NCBI RefSeq assembly: GCF_030315745.1
Contig: NZ_JASXSH010000024.1
Span: 1 to 64,000, forward strand
Length of the DNA stretch: 64,000 nt
Direction: 5' to 3'
DNA from: Gordonia heveisoli
GTDB lineage: Bacteria; Actinomycetota; Actinomycetes; Mycobacteriales; Mycobacteriaceae
Part shown: one piece after another, positions 44,614 through 56,932 of the stretch
Layout: every line of letters begins with the position of its first letter
Position numbering within the stretch: position 1 is the first letter of the stretch
Program-made: the position numbers and the translations under genes
Notes under the pieces: generated by a model
The model's input: only the letters and a program-made list of their open reading frames with translations
Databases searched by the model: none
What the model was told of the DNA's origin: nothing

Positions 44614-45645
44614 TCAGGCCTCGCCTCGCTCCCACTGCTCCAGCAGCGTGGTCTCCGCGGTGTCGGTGAGCGTGCCGTAGAGGCGGAGTCGGGCCATACC
44701 GCCGTCGGGGTAGACGTCCATCCGCGCCTCGGTCAGCGGCCGGTCCAGGTCGACGGCGAATCGGTGTCGGGTGTCGGGCTGCAGATCGGTGCGCGCGAGC
44801 AGTTCGAACCACTCGCCGTCACCGTCGCGGCCCCGGATCCGCGCCGATCCCGGTGCGTTGCCGAGGAAGTAGCTGGTGTCGAGTTCGATCAGACTCACCC
44901 GGCCCTGACCGGCGAGCCGCACCTGCACCCAGTCGTTGCCGTCGTCGCGGCGGCGAGACGTCTCCCAGCCCTCGCCCATGTTCCGGGCCCGGCCGGGCAT
45001 CAGCAGGTTGTTCGGTGAGCTGTAGTACATATTCGAGCACGCGGTGATCAGTCCGCCGTTCTCCAGCGCGGCCAGATCGAAATGGCCGTAGCGGAAGAAC
45101 CGGGGATCGGGGACCCCGCGGCCGTGCACGCGGAAGCGGGCCACCCCGCCGTCGGGGTACATGGTCAGCCGGACATGGGTGAACCGGCTGGTGGCGTCGA
45201 CCTTGAACGGGTTGCGGGTGTCGCCCTCGACCGGGGTGCGCGCCACGATGGTCGTCCACTGGGCGTCCTGCACCAGCCTCTCGGCCGGTACGACGCCCTC
45301 GACCGCGGTCGCCTCCACCGAGATGGCCGGCGGATAGTTGCCGGTGAACCACGACGTGTCCACGACGACCCCGTAGACGACGCCGGGCGCGCCGAGCCGG
45401 ATGATCGCCTGATCCACCCCGGGTTCGCGACGGCGTCGGGTCTCCCAGCCGTCGTACACCTGACCCTTGTGGCCGAAGGTCGCCGGCTGGTACTGCGCCG
45501 GAGCGGTGGTGATCAGATTCTGGGATTCGGCGAACAATTCGTCGTTGGTCCACACCACCGCACCGCCCAGGTCACGCAAGGCCAGGTCGGGCATCGAGGT
45601 GAAGTGGGGGCGGGTACCCGACGTCGTCGGCGGCTGTGGCGTCAC
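44614..45645 (-). CDS. alc: allantoicase
   Basis: 343 residues with two similar allantoicase halves: 'LRDLGGAVVWTNDELFAESQNLI' near residue 24, 'GKGYDGWETRRRR'-type motifs ('YDGWETRRRREPG', 'GEGWETSRRRDDGNDWV') and paired 'YPDGGVARFRVHGRG' and 'YPDGGMARLRLYG'. It hydrolyses allantoate to ureidoglycolate and urea in purine degradation. It stands alone here, with no other ureide-pathway genes in the window. Confidence 0.93.
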   Translation of the reverse strand: MTPQPPTTSGTRPHFTSMPDLALRDLGGAVVWTNDELFAESQNLITTAPAQYQPATFGHKGQVYDGWETRRRREPGVDQAIIRLGAPGVVYGVVVDTSWFTGNYPPAISVEATAVEGVVPAERLVQDAQWTTIVARTPVEGDTRNPFKVDATSRFTHVRLTMYPDGGVARFRVHGRGVPDPRFFRYGHFDLAALENGGLITACSNMYYSSPNNLLMPGRARNMGEGWETSRRRDDGNDWVQVRLAGQGRVSLIELDTSYFLGNAPGSARIRGRDGDGEWFELLARTDLQPDTRHRFAVDLDRPLTEARMDVYPDGGMARLRLYGTLTDTAETTLLEQWERGEA

Positions 45646-45788
45646 CAGTCAGATGGTAGGTGCCCCACGCCCACCTCGCCGAGGAAGCCGTCCGCGCAGC
45701 GATGTCTGAAATGTACGTATTTGCAGGTCAGGGGCTTGTGCGCGTGGGTAGGGTGGACCGGGGCACTGGGCCCGCTGAAAGGTTGTCG

Positions 45789-47507
45789 ATGAGTGAACGC
45801 GACGCCGCCCCGATGCGGGGGACGGCACATGACACGGAGCATGACGAGGTGGCCGGGGCGGGGCTGACACACCGGCAGATCCTGACCATCCTGGCCGGCC
45901 TGATGATGGGAATGTTCCTGGCCGCCCTGGACCAGACCATCGTGTCCACCGCCATCCGCACCATCGCCGACGATCTACAGGGCTACGACCTCCAGGCGTG
46001 GGTCACCACCGCCTACCTGGTCACCTCGACGATCGTCACGCCGCTCTACGGCAAGCTGTCCGACCTGCACGGCCGCAAACCCTTTTTCCTGCTGGCGATC
46101 TCGATCTTCGTCGTCGGTTCGCTGCTGTGCTCGATGGCCACGACCATGTATCAGCTCGCCGCCTTCCGCGCGCTGCAGGGTTTGGGAGCGGGCGGTCTGT
46201 TCACGTTGGCGCTCACCACGATCGGCGACATCGTGCCGCCGCGGGAACGCGCCAAGTATCAGGGCTATTTCCTCGCGGTCTTCGGTACCTCCAGTGTGCT
46301 GGGTCCGGTCCTCGGTGGTTTCTTCGCCGGGCAGGCGTCGATCCTGTGGGTGTCCGGGTGGCGCTGGGTATTCCTGGTCAACGTGCCGATCGGGCTGGTC
46401 GCGCTGTTCGTGGTCTACCGGGTCCTCAACTACGACCAGTACAAGGCCGACGGCGGCCGGACCGACTACTGGGGTGCGAGCGCATTGGCCGTCGCCGTCG
46501 CTCCGCTGCTGATCGTCGCCGAACAGGGCCGCACGTGGGGCTGGGGTTCGGCCGCCTCGATGATCTGTTACGCCATCGGCGTGGTCGGCATCGCCGCCTT
46601 CATCTGGATCGAACACCTGATGGGCGACGACGCACTGATCCCGTTGCGTGTCTTCAAGAATCGGGTGTTCGCGCAGGGCATCATCATCGCGGTCATCGTG
46701 GGTGCGGTGATGTTCGGCGCCATCTCGATGCTGCCGCAGTACTTCCAGGTGCTGCGCGGGTCGTCGCCGATGGTGGCCGGTCTGCAGATGCTGCCGATGG
46801 TACTCGGCATGATGAGTGCCTCGATCGTGTCCGGCCAGCTGATAGCGAAAACCGGACGCTACAAGATCTTCCCGATCATCGGCTCGGTGCTGATCGCGGT
46901 GATGACCTTCCTGCTGCACACGGTCGGTATCGAGACGCCGGTTGCGGTGGTCATGCTCTATGCCTTCGGGCTGGGCTTCGGCCTCGGCAATCTGATGCAG
47001 CCGTTGGTGCTGGCCCTGCAGAATGTGTTGCCGCCCAAGGATATGGGGTTGTCGACAGGTACCGCGACCTTCTTCCGTCAGATCGGCGGCACGCTGGGTG
47101 TGGCGGTGTTCTTCTCGCTGCTGTTCTCGCTGATGGGCCCGAACATCAAGGACGAGATGACATCCGCGGCGCAGACCCCGGAGTTTCGGACGGCCGTGGT
47201 CGAGGCGGCGCACAGCGACGACGGCCAGGTCCGGGGCTTCGCGGAGGCGCTGATCGAGGCCAACCAGCAGGGCGGCGGTGCGTCGGCGTCGTCGGACTCG
47301 GTGATGGCCGATACCTCGGTCATCGACAAACTGCCTGTCGCGCTCGGGGATCCGATCAAGACCGGGTTCGCCAACTCGATGGACACCGTGTTCCTGGTCT
47401 GTTCGATCATCTCGCTGCTGGCGATCATCGGCACCGTCACCTGGCGGGAACTGCCACTGCGGCAGGGTAAACCGCTGGGCGACCCGAATTCCGAACTCTC
47501 CGCCTGA
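45789..47507 (+). CDS. DHA2-family (EmrB/QacA-type) drug exporter
   Basis: 572 residues from ATG 45789. Fourteen helices are visible. Loop motif 'LYGKLSDLHGRKPFF', proton site 'ALDQTIVSTAIRTIADDL' in helix 1 and 'GSSVLGPVLGGFF'-like antiporter motif C (here 'GTSSVLGPVLGGFFAG') identify the DHA2 family. The C-terminal loop between helices 13 and 14 is extended with Ala/Ser. A small AT-rich palindrome (TACGTA) about 70 nt upstream could be a repressor site. Substrate unknown. Confidence 0.9.
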   Translation: MSERDAAPMRGTAHDTEHDEVAGAGLTHRQILTILAGLMMGMFLAALDQTIVSTAIRTIADDLQGYDLQAWVTTAYLVTSTIVTPLYGKLSDLHGRKPFFLLAISIFVVGSLLCSMATTMYQLAAFRALQGLGAGGLFTLALTTIGDIVPPRERAKYQGYFLAVFGTSSVLGPVLGGFFAGQASILWVSGWRWVFLVNVPIGLVALFVVYRVLNYDQYKADGGRTDYWGASALAVAVAPLLIVAEQGRTWGWGSAASMICYAIGVVGIAAFIWIEHLMGDDALIPLRVFKNRVFAQGIIIAVIVGAVMFGAISMLPQYFQVLRGSSPMVAGLQMLPMVLGMMSASIVSGQLIAKTGRYKIFPIIGSVLIAVMTFLLHTVGIETPVAVVMLYAFGLGFGLGNLMQPLVLALQNVLPPKDMGLSTGTATFFRQIGGTLGVAVFFSLLFSLMGPNIKDEMTSAAQTPEFRTAVVEAAHSDDGQVRGFAEALIEANQQGGGASASSDSVMADTSVIDKLPVALGDPIKTGFANSMDTVFLVCSIISLLAIIGTVTWRELPLRQGKPLGDPNSELSA

Positions 47508-47561
47508 CACACACCCGAGCGGACTCCCGCGCAACACCCGCCGATGACGCGATACCCACAC

Positions 47562-47597
47562 ACGACGATGCCCCGCCAAATGGCGGGGCATCGTCGT
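47562..47597. terminator. bidirectional terminator between the exporter and ppa
   Basis: ACGACGATGCCCCGCCA (47562-47578) pairs perfectly over 17 bp with TGGCGGGGCATCGTCGT (47581-47597). It lies between the convergent exporter and pyrophosphatase genes and ends 33 nt from the ppa stop. Confidence 0.88.
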
Positions 47598-47629
47598 TCT
47601 GCAGCGGGCGAACCGGGTTCGCGGTCGGC

Positions 47630-48118
47630 CTAGTGGCCCTGCTCGGCCAGCCGGGCGACGGCCTCGTCGGCCGTCTTCTCGGCCTCGGCCCGACCGACCC
47701 AACCGCCGGGCTGGACCTCCTTGCCGGGCTCCAGGTCCTTGTAGTGCTCGAAGAAGTGGGCGATCGGGCCGAGTTCGAACTCCGACACGTCGCTGATGTC
47801 CTGGATGTGATCCCAGCGGACGTCGCCTGCGGGCACGCACAGCAGCTTGTCGTCGCCGCCGGCCTCGTCGGTCATGGTGTACATGCCGATCGGACGGGCC
47901 TTGACGGTGACACCGGGGAACACCGACTCGGGCAGCAGGACCAGCGCGTCGAGCGGGTCGCCGTCCTCGCCGAGGGTGTTGTCGATGTAGCCGTAGTCGG
48001 CGGGGTAGCCGAACGAGGTGTACAGGTAGCGGTCGAGGAAGACCTTGCCCGTCTCGTGATCGACTTCGTACTTGTTGCGGCTGCCCTTGGGGATCTCGAT
48101 GACCACATCGAATTCCAC
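47630..48118 (-). CDS. ppa: inorganic pyrophosphatase
   Basis: 162 residues from GTG 48118, with GGAGGA 5 nt upstream; a longer in-frame extension upstream has no coding character. Family I motif '[12 protein letters not shown]' supplies metal-binding Asp residues, and '[17 protein letters not shown]' opens the protein. It hydrolyses PPi to drive biosynthesis. Position next to dacB matches M. tuberculosis Rv3628-Rv3627c. Confidence 0.95.
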   Translation of the reverse strand: MEFDVVIEIPKGSRNKYEVDHETGKVFLDRYLYTSFGYPADYGYIDNTLGEDGDPLDALVLLPESVFPGVTVKARPIGMYTMTDEAGGDDKLLCVPAGDVRWDHIQDISDVSEFELGPIAHFFEHYKDLEPGKEVQPGGWVGRAEAEKTADEAVARLAEQGH

Positions 48119-48249
48119 GGTTCCTCCTGGCGTGTGCGGTAGTGGGGTCAAGCGGCGCAGCGCGAAGAAGATGCCGGTGCGGCGGGCCGCGCGCTGCCAC
48201 AACGATACTGTTGTGAGCAACCCGCCCATGTCACTGACCCGGAGGTTCT

Positions 48250-49644
48250 GTGGTCGCACCCGTCTCGCCTGCGCCTCGTCGGCGTCGTCGAACCGTCCTG
48301 TGGACCGTGGTCAGTGTGATCGCCCTGGCCCTGGTGGCAGTCTGCGTCGTCGTGGTCGCGCTGCGCATCGACGACGATCCGGAACCGCCGCTACCCGCCG
48401 GGATCGGTCCGCAACCGGCACCGATCGTCGTCGCACCGGACATCTCCCCAGTCGCCGACACCGCACCCGTCCCGACCCCGGCTGGGGTGCGCAAGGAGAT
48501 CGCCGCGCGGCTGCGCAATCCGGCGCTCGGCGAGCTGACCGGGCAGATCAGCGACTCGATCACGGGCGAGGTGCTGTGGTCGAAGGGCGCGACGACGCCG
48601 CGGATCCCGGCGTCGAACGACAAGGTGCTCAGTGCGGCCGCCTACCTGCTGGCACTGCCGCACGATCAGCGACTCACCACCACCGTCGTGACCGGCACCG
48701 GCGGGCAGGTGATCCTCAAGGGCGCCGGTGACCCGACGCTGAGTGCGCAGCCGCCCGGCGCCGACACCTTCTACACCGAACCCGCGCGGATCTCCGATCT
48801 GGCCGCGCAGATCAAGGCGTCCGGGATCCCGGTGACGTCGGTGGCGGTCGACCTGAGTGCCTACGACGGCCCCGACTACGACACCACCTGGGATCGTCGG
48901 GACATCGCCGGTGGTGACCTGGCCCCCATCCAGCCGGTGATGGCGGATGGCGCACGCATCGATCCGCTCGACGAGTTCTCCCCACGCCACGAACGTCCCG
49001 CGATCGCGGCCGGGGAGGCGCTGGCCGCCGCCCTGGGCGTCGACGGCGACGTCACCGAGGCCACCGCTCCGGCTACCGCCCGGGTGGTCGCCAAGGTCTC
49101 CTCGGCACCGCTGGTGACCCGCGTCAACGACATGCTGCGCTACAGCGACAACGTGCTGGCCGAGACCCTGTCCATCGAACTGTCCACACACCTGGGCGGC
49201 CCGGCCACCCTCGACGGTGGTGTCGACGCGATCGTCGCGACGCTCTCCAAGACCTTCGCCGCGCAGTGGAAGGGCACGACGCTGCACGACGCGTCGGGGA
49301 TCTCTTACGCCAACCGGGTCCCGGCCGCGCTGCTGGACGCGGTGATGGGTGCCGCGAGCGGCCCCGGACAGCCGACGATGCGCCCGATGCTCGACGGACT
49401 GCCGATCGCGGGCGGAACGGGCACCCTCGCCGACCGCTTCGACCCGACGACGAATCCGGGTGCGGGTTGGGTGCGGGCGAAGACCGGAACACTGACCGGG
49501 GTCAGTTCGTTGACCGGGATAGTCCAGACCGTCGACGGCCGGGTCCTGTCGTTCGCGATGATGTCGGGCGGCACCTCCCCGGCCGACGCCCGGCCCGCAC
49601 TCGACGCGGTGATCGGTGAACTGAGGGAGTGTGGGTGCCGGTGA
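48250..49644 (+). CDS. dacB: D-alanyl-D-alanine carboxypeptidase/endopeptidase (PBP4, S13)
   Basis: 464 residues from GTG 48250 with GGAGG at 48241-48245. An N-terminal membrane anchor (about 15-38) precedes the S13 domain with catalytic Ser122/Lys125 (ASNDK), the SxN motif in 'YSDNVLAE' and the KTG box in '[11 protein letters not shown]'. It trims or cleaves peptidoglycan cross-links in the periplasm. Its stop overlaps the next gene's start. Confidence 0.93.
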   Translation: MVAPVSPAPRRRRRTVLWTVVSVIALALVAVCVVVVALRIDDDPEPPLPAGIGPQPAPIVVAPDISPVADTAPVPTPAGVRKEIAARLRNPALGELTGQISDSITGEVLWSKGATTPRIPASNDKVLSAAAYLLALPHDQRLTTTVVTGTGGQVILKGAGDPTLSAQPPGADTFYTEPARISDLAAQIKASGIPVTSVAVDLSAYDGPDYDTTWDRRDIAGGDLAPIQPVMADGARIDPLDEFSPRHERPAIAAGEALAAALGVDGDVTEATAPATARVVAKVSSAPLVTRVNDMLRYSDNVLAETLSIELSTHLGGPATLDGGVDAIVATLSKTFAAQWKGTTLHDASGISYANRVPAALLDAVMGAASGPGQPTMRPMLDGLPIAGGTGTLADRFDPTTNPGAGWVRAKTGTLTGVSSLTGIVQTVDGRVLSFAMMSGGTSPADARPALDAVIGELRECGCR

Positions 49645-50726
49645 CATCAGCAGAGAATGCGCTCACGCGTGACGCCGACGACGACGGTGCGTCCATCGGC
49701 GCCCAGATCGACTGGTCGTTCGCGGCGTCCACGGCCAAACGGCTGACCCGTCCCGGACCGAAGGTCACCACGTACACGATCGAGGCGGCCCATGCTGAAC
49801 TCGCCGACGCCGCGACGCGCGCGGAGGGGCCGGTTCGGGAGGTCACCCGACTCGCCGACGGTCTGCGCGTGCCGACCACACGAATCCTCGACCGTAAGGG
49901 CTGGATCGATGCGTCGTCGCAGTCGATGCGCTCGATGCTGGGCGCGGGTGACGCCGGTGCTGGGGAATCGACCGGGTTGGCAGGAAAGTTCGCCGGGCTG
50001 CAGGCAGGTGGTCTGTTGGCGTTCCTGTCCACCGCGATCCTCGGTCAGTACGATCCGTTCACCCCGGACCCGGAGACCGGTGAACCCGGCGTTCTGATGG
50101 TGGTGGCCCCCAACATCATCTCGGTGGAACGCGCACTGAAGGTGGTGCCGTCGGATTTCCGGCTGTGGGTGTGCCTGCACGAGGTCACCCACCGCGTGCA
50201 GTTCTCCGCCAACCCCTGGCTGCGCGGCTACATGCAGGACAACGTCGCCACCCTGACCACCGACACCGGTGAATCCGCGGGTGCGGTGATGGCCCGGATC
50301 TCCAAGACGCTCAAGGATTCCGACGAGCCGCGCGAGAAGGGCATCATCGGGGCGATGCAGCTGCTCCAGTCGCCCGAGCAGTATGCCGCCTTCCAGCGGA
50401 TGATGGTGCTGGGCACGTTGCTGGAGGGGCACGCCGATCATGTGATGGATGCCGTCGGCCCCGCGCAGGTTCCGACCGTCGCGTCGATTCGCGCGGCCTT
50501 CGACAAGCGCAGGCAGTCGCCGAGTAATCCGATCCAGCGCATCATCCGGGCGTTGATCGGCATGGACGCCAAGATCGCGCAGTACGTCCGTGGCAAGGCC
50601 TTCGTCGACGAGGTCGTCGGGACCGTCGGGATGGACCGCTTCAACGTGATCTGGACGTCGCCGGAGACGATGCCCCTGCCCGCCGAGATCGACGAGCCGC
50701 AGGCATGGATCCGGCGGGTGCTGTAA
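49641..50726 (+). CDS. zinc-dependent metalloprotease (DUF2342)
   Basis: About 361 residues from GTG 49641, which overlaps the dacB stop by 4 nt; GTG 49629 is possible but has its ribosome site abutting it. The HExxH motif is 'CLHEVTHRVQF' (His180, His184) and a further metal ligand is in 'EGHADHVMDAVG'. The family is conserved next to tilS and dacB in actinobacteria (Rv3626c); its target is unknown. It overlaps tilS by 22 nt. Confidence 0.88.
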   Translation: MTSAENALTRDADDDGASIGAQIDWSFAASTAKRLTRPGPKVTTYTIEAAHAELADAATRAEGPVREVTRLADGLRVPTTRILDRKGWIDASSQSMRSMLGAGDAGAGESTGLAGKFAGLQAGGLLAFLSTAILGQYDPFTPDPETGEPGVLMVVAPNIISVERALKVVPSDFRLWVCLHEVTHRVQFSANPWLRGYMQDNVATLTTDTGESAGAVMARISKTLKDSDEPREKGIIGAMQLLQSPEQYAAFQRMMVLGTLLEGHADHVMDAVGPAQVPTVASIRAAFDKRRQSPSNPIQRIIRALIGMDAKIAQYVRGKAFVDEVVGTVGMDRFNVIWTSPETMPLPAEIDEPQAWIRRVL

Positions 50727-51649
50727 CCCGCGCGGTCGCCGATTTCGCGGCCGCCCACCTGACCCACAGGGATGTTTGCGTCGGTCTGTCCGGCGGACCC
50801 GACTCCCTGGCGCTGACCGCCGCCGCGGTGCGGGCCGGACTGCGCGTGCACGCGCTGGTCGTCGACCATCAACTGCAATCGTCGTCGGCTCAGGTCGCCG
50901 CGGATGCGGCTGCGACGGCCCGCGATCTCGGGGCGAGCGCCACGATTCTGCCGGTGGACGTCGGCGCGCGGGGTGGTCTGGAAGCCGCTGCCCGAACCGC
51001 TCGCTATGCGGCACTCGACGCGGCCCGCGACGAGGTTCCGGTGCTGCTCGGACACACCATGGACGATCAGGCCGAGACCGTGCTGCTGGGGTTGGCCCGC
51101 GGGTCGGGGCCGCGGTCGATCGCCGGGATGCGCGCGTGGCGGTCGCCGTGGGGGCGGCCACTGCTGGGTATTCGCCGCGCGCAGACCCATGACGCGTGCG
51201 CCGCCTGGGGACTCGATCCGCACACCGATCCGCACAACGGCGATCCACGATTCACCCGGGTCCGGTTGCGCACCGAGGTGATGCCGTTGCTCGACGACGT
51301 GCTGAGCGGTGGTGTCGTCGGCGCGTTGGCCCGCACTGCCGAGCAGCTGCGCGCCGATGCCGAGGCGCTGGACGTGCTGGCCGACGATCTACTGGAGCGT
51401 GCACGTCGGACCGACGGACTCGACCTCGCGCCGATGCGCGGCGTGCCGACCGCGCTGCGGACCCGGGTGTTGCGCGCGTGGTTGATCGAGGTCGGGGCGA
51501 CGGAGCCGACGTCGCGTGTCATCGGGGCTGTCGACGACCTGGCGTCGGGACCGCCGACGGCCACGGTCGCCATCGGCGGTGATCCGTCGGCGCGGCTGGT
51601 GGTCCGCCACGTCGGGGGTGTGCTGGTCGTCGGCTCGGTTCCGCGCTGA
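50705..51649 (+). CDS. tilS: tRNA(Ile)-lysidine synthetase
   Basis: 314 residues from ATG 50705. The PP-loop SGGPDS (29-34) binds ATP and 'GHTMDDQAETVLLGLARG' is the second TilS signature. The enzyme makes lysidine in the AUA-reading tRNA. The C-terminal domain is short, as in other actinobacteria. Position between the metalloprotease and hpt matches mycobacteria, though here a secreted-protein gene and AT-rich DNA separate it from hpt. Confidence 0.93.
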   Translation: MDPAGAVTRAVADFAAAHLTHRDVCVGLSGGPDSLALTAAAVRAGLRVHALVVDHQLQSSSAQVAADAAATARDLGASATILPVDVGARGGLEAAARTARYAALDAARDEVPVLLGHTMDDQAETVLLGLARGSGPRSIAGMRAWRSPWGRPLLGIRRAQTHDACAAWGLDPHTDPHNGDPRFTRVRLRTEVMPLLDDVLSGGVVGALARTAEQLRADAEALDVLADDLLERARRTDGLDLAPMRGVPTALRTRVLRAWLIEVGATEPTSRVIGAVDDLASGPPTATVAIGGDPSARLVVRHVGGVLVVGSVPR

Positions 51650-51658
51650 GCGTCGGCT

Positions 51659-51702
51659 CGGGTGTCGATATGTGGCCAGGTGCCGCCACATATCGACACC
51701 CG
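51659..51702. terminator. long perfect hairpin between tilS and the converging secreted-protein gene
   Basis: The stem is 18 bp (51659-51676 with 51685-51702, from CGGGTGTCGATATGTGGC), loop CAGGTGCC. It could terminate both transcripts, though no T-run follows. An 18-bp perfect match is longer than usual terminators. Confidence 0.6.
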
Positions 51703-51723
51703 TGAGCATCGAAACGAGCGAAC

Positions 51724-52461
51724 TCAGCGACCTGGGACGAAGGGCGAGGTGATCGTCTGCAGGTACTGGATACCGGCGAGGACGACGGTGCCGCCACCGC
51801 CCAGGATGGTCCCGATGATCGAGCCGATGGACGCGCCGAAGGGGATCGCGGGCAGGCATCCGAATCCGCCGATGGACAGTCCGAGAGCGCATCCGATGAC
51901 ACCGCCGGCCACCGCGCCGAGGGCCAGGCCGACGAGGGAGGAGATCGTCATCCCGGCACTGATCGTCTGGAGTAGGCGGCCCAACGCGGCGTCGTCGCGC
52001 TCCTGCCGGGTCGTGGGTGCGTCGACCTGGGTGCGTGCGGCGACGCGGACGGCCTCGACCTCGATCGGGTTCACCGGCGTCGAGCGGGCGAGGTTCTTCG
52101 ACGGGGTGAGGGTCAACGTCTTACCGACGGTGCGTGCGTCGATCGGGAACTGATGGGTTTCCATCCGATAGGTGAGGGGTAGACGAAATACCTCTCGACC
52201 GGCCAGGTTGCGGATCGACGCGATGCCGTTGGCGACTCCGACGGATCCGTCGCGGACGGTGATATCGACGGTCGTCGCAGTGGTGGAGAGGGTGTATCCG
52301 ACGTTTGGGGCCGAGCGTGGAGCCGCGGTCGCGGTGGTGGCGAAGAACGACAATGCGGCCACCGCTAGGGATAGGGCGGCCAGTACCGACATCTTTGTCG
52401 ACGGGGCTGCACTGGTTGATCGGGGCACGCGGACATGCGGGCACCGCTGGTGATCTGGCAT
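51724..52461 (-). CDS. secreted DUF8020-like protein with C-terminal glycine-zipper helices
   Basis: 245 residues from ATG 52461, with GAGGA 9 nt upstream. A signal peptide covers about residues 24-46 (SVLAALSLAVAALSFFAT then TATAA). A beta-rich domain follows with 'VGYTLSTTATTVDITVRDG' and 'LPLTYRMETHQFPIDARTVG', resembling the actinobacterial DUF8020 pattern. The last 75 residues hold two Gly-rich helices ('GLALGAVAGGVIGCALGLS', 'GASIGSIIGTILGGGGTVV'), probably membrane-inserting. Function unknown. An AT-rich region precedes it. Confidence 0.68.
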   Translation of the reverse strand: MPDHQRCPHVRVPRSTSAAPSTKMSVLAALSLAVAALSFFATTATAAPRSAPNVGYTLSTTATTVDITVRDGSVGVANGIASIRNLAGREVFRLPLTYRMETHQFPIDARTVGKTLTLTPSKNLARSTPVNPIEVEAVRVAARTQVDAPTTRQERDDAALGRLLQTISAGMTISSLVGLALGAVAGGVIGCALGLSIGGFGCLPAIPFGASIGSIIGTILGGGGTVVLAGIQYLQTITSPFVPGR

Positions 52462-53063
52462 GGAGATGATCCTCGACTTTCGGCTTCTGTGCACGCGAAA
52501 TCGACTCTGCCAGTGCAACTTGGGGGACTGCACCGGGGCTGACGGTGGCGATCTCGGTGACGGTGGACATATCGGACGGCGGCTGCCGCCTGGCAACACA
52601 ATCACAGATTCCGGACGGATAAATGTCGAAAAATGTTGCCCAAGTTTCAGATGATAACAGCAGTTATCTGAGCGTGATTAGCTGGCTGTAAATAGTCGTG
52701 GAATATTTCTACTCTCTGGTCATTGGCGTGGTGAAGTGTGCCAATCGGAAGTGGTGGAATTGTCGTCGCATTCAACAATTACTAACCGTTGTTTGGAGAT
52801 TGTTAATCGACGTGATTAGTTATCGGCAAATTGGGCTAGTGATATTTATTGGCGCCGGTCAGGGTGTCGGATTGACGTTGCTCGGACCACACCTCGCGGG
52901 TCTTCTGGCGCCGACTGTTCGTCCCCGAGGTCTGTAGTCGTCCCCGAGGTGTAAGTACGGGAGGAGCGCGGAAGTCGGGGAGGAATGTTCGTCCCCTACT
53001 TTCGGCGGGCCGGGTTGGCGGGTGGTTGCACTGCGGCACGCGGCGGCATGGCACCCTGGAAGC
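52462..53063. other. gene-free AT-rich island with dispersed repeat
   Basis: About 600 nt without a believable gene. From about 52610 to 52860 base composition drops to roughly half A+T or more (runs such as AATATTTCTACTCT and GATATTTATTGG), unlike the rest of the window. It then returns to high GC with the second dispersed-repeat copy. A 79-codon open frame from GTG 52698 lacks coding bias. AT-rich islands in actinobacteria are often bound by the silencer Lsr2 and mark acquired DNA. Confidence 0.55.
52939..53005. repeat. dispersed intergenic repeat, copy B (67 bp)
   Basis: Aligns to 11408-11474 with 56 of 67 identical positions and no gaps. An additional GTTCGTCCCCGAGGT unit lies directly upstream (52918-52932). 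The two copies read in the same orientation 41 kb apart, both between genes. Confidence 0.7.
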
Positions 53064-53684
53064 GTGCAGCGCGACGATTCCACCAGCACCGATCCCACGG
53101 GTACCGATCCCACCACCGATCGCAGCCGGGTCGATCCCTATCACGACGACATCGACGCGATCCTGATCACCGAGGATCAGATCCGGCAGCGGACCCAGGA
53201 GTTGGCCGACGCCATCGCCGCCCGCTACGCCGACATCGACGAGGATCTCGTGCTCATCGGGGTTCTCAAGGGTGCGGTCATGTTCATGACCGACTTCGCT
53301 CGAGCGTTGCCGATTCCGTCGCAGCTGGAGTTCATGGCGGTGTCGAGCTACGGATCCGCGACCTCGTCGTCGGGCGTCGTCCGCATCCTCAAGGATCTCG
53401 ACCGCGACATCGAGGGCCGGGACGTCCTGATCGTCGAGGACATCATCGATTCCGGGCTGACCCTGTCCTGGCTGATGAAGAATCTCGCGACCCGTTCGCC
53501 CCGCAGCCTGGAGGTGTGCACGCTGCTGCGCAAGCCGGAGGCGGTGCGCTCGCCGGTGCGTGTCGCCGAGGTCGGGTTCGACATCGCCAACGAATTCGTC
53601 GTCGGATATGGACTCGACTACGCCGAGCGTTACCGCGACCTGCCCTACATCGGCCGCCTCAAGTCGGCCGTCTACTCGTCCTGA
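53064..53684 (+). CDS. hpt: hypoxanthine phosphoribosyltransferase
   Basis: 206 residues from GTG 53064, 4 nt after GGAAGC. The PRPP loop is '[15 protein letters not shown]' and '[15 protein letters not shown]' is the PPi-binding loop; '[21 protein letters not shown]' is the base-binding end. It salvages hypoxanthine and guanine to IMP and GMP. The first 30 residues are acidic/Thr-rich and not conserved. Confidence 0.95.
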   Translation: MQRDDSTSTDPTGTDPTTDRSRVDPYHDDIDAILITEDQIRQRTQELADAIAARYADIDEDLVLIGVLKGAVMFMTDFARALPIPSQLEFMAVSSYGSATSSSGVVRILKDLDRDIEGRDVLIVEDIIDSGLTLSWLMKNLATRSPRSLEVCTLLRKPEAVRSPVRVAEVGFDIANEFVVGYGLDYAERYRDLPYIGRLKSAVYSS

Positions 53685-53905
53685 CGCGGCTCCCGTCGGC
53701 GTTCACGATCGGATCGGCCCAGCACAATCGGTACGCCGTATCTCCGGGAACGGTTTCGCCCGCGTGATCGTTGACCGGTAGCCTCTATAGGGACGAATGC
53801 GGGTTGTGCCCGTTCACTTCGTTCACACACCGATCGGAAGGACACGGGACCGGGCGTCCCGCGATCGCCTGAACTGGCCGCGGAACCCGACCTCCACCAA
53901 CTGGC

Positions 53906-56209
<2,304 letters not shown>

Positions 56210-56281
56210 CTCCGCATACGCGGCCGGCGACAGACCGAAACGCGACCGCCCACGGCGGTCGGTGACGACAAGGCAGGGGAG

Positions 56282-56932
56282 ATGACGATCAGCGAACGCG
56301 ACGACACCGAGACCGGGATCGACCCGGTGCGTCTCGACACGGAGCGACGCAACACGCAGGCGGTGGGTGCATTCGACCAGGAGCGTGCCGAGGCCGCGGT
56401 TCGGGAACTGCTGCTCGCCGTCGGTGAGGACCCCGATCGCGAGGGTCTGCGCCGCACCCCGACCCGAGTCGCCAACGCCTACCGGGAGATGTTCGCCGGC
56501 CTGTACACCGATCCCAGCGACGTGCTCGCGACCACCTTCGACGAGGACCACGACGAACTCGTGCTGGTCAAGGACATCCCGATGTACTCGACCTGTGAGC
56601 ATCACCTGGTGTCCTTCCATGGCGTCGCCCATGTCGGGTACATCCCCGGTGAGAGCGGGCAGGTGACCGGCCTGTCGAAGCTGGCACGGCTGGTCGACCT
56701 GTACGCCAAGCGACCGCAGGTCCAGGAGCGGCTGACCAGCCAGATCGCCGATGCCATGGTCGAGCGACTCAGCCCGCGCGGCGTGATCGTCGTCATCGAG
56801 GCCGAACATCTGTGCATGGCCATGCGCGGCATCCGCAAACCCGGTGCGACGACGACCACCTCGGCGGTCCGCGGCCTGTTCAAGACCAGTGCGGTGTCGC
56901 GAGGCGAAGCACTCGACCTGATCTCGCGGTGA
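56282..56932 (+). CDS. folE: GTP cyclohydrolase I
   Basis: 216 residues from ATG 56282, directly after GGGGAG. Zinc ligands are in '[12 protein letters not shown]' and '[12 protein letters not shown]'. It opens GTP to dihydroneopterin triphosphate, the first step of folate synthesis. It leads a tight folE-folP-folB-folK operon after ftsH. Confidence 0.96.
   Translation: MTISERDDTETGIDPVRLDTERRNTQAVGAFDQERAEAAVRELLLAVGEDPDREGLRRTPTRVANAYREMFAGLYTDPSDVLATTFDEDHDELVLVKDIPMYSTCEHHLVSFHGVAHVGYIPGESGQVTGLSKLARLVDLYAKRPQVQERLTSQIADAMVERLSPRGVIVVIEAEHLCMAMRGIRKPGATTTTSAVRGLFKTSAVSRGEALDLISR

Noticed and set aside
45700-45735. Small palindrome (TACGTA with AAAT/ATTT flanks) upstream of the DHA2 exporter as a TetR operator
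   Set aside because: Only a 6-bp core is symmetric and no TetR gene is adjacent; too weak to list as a site.
45975-48200. 741-codon minus-strand frame through the exporter and ppa
   Set aside because: It is a shadow of the exporter and continues in the wrong frame of ppa; the perfect terminator at 47562-47597 would lie inside it.
52698-52937. 79-codon frame from GTG in the AT-rich island
   Set aside because: No ribosome site, runs through the dispersed repeat, and amino acid content is not protein-like at its end.
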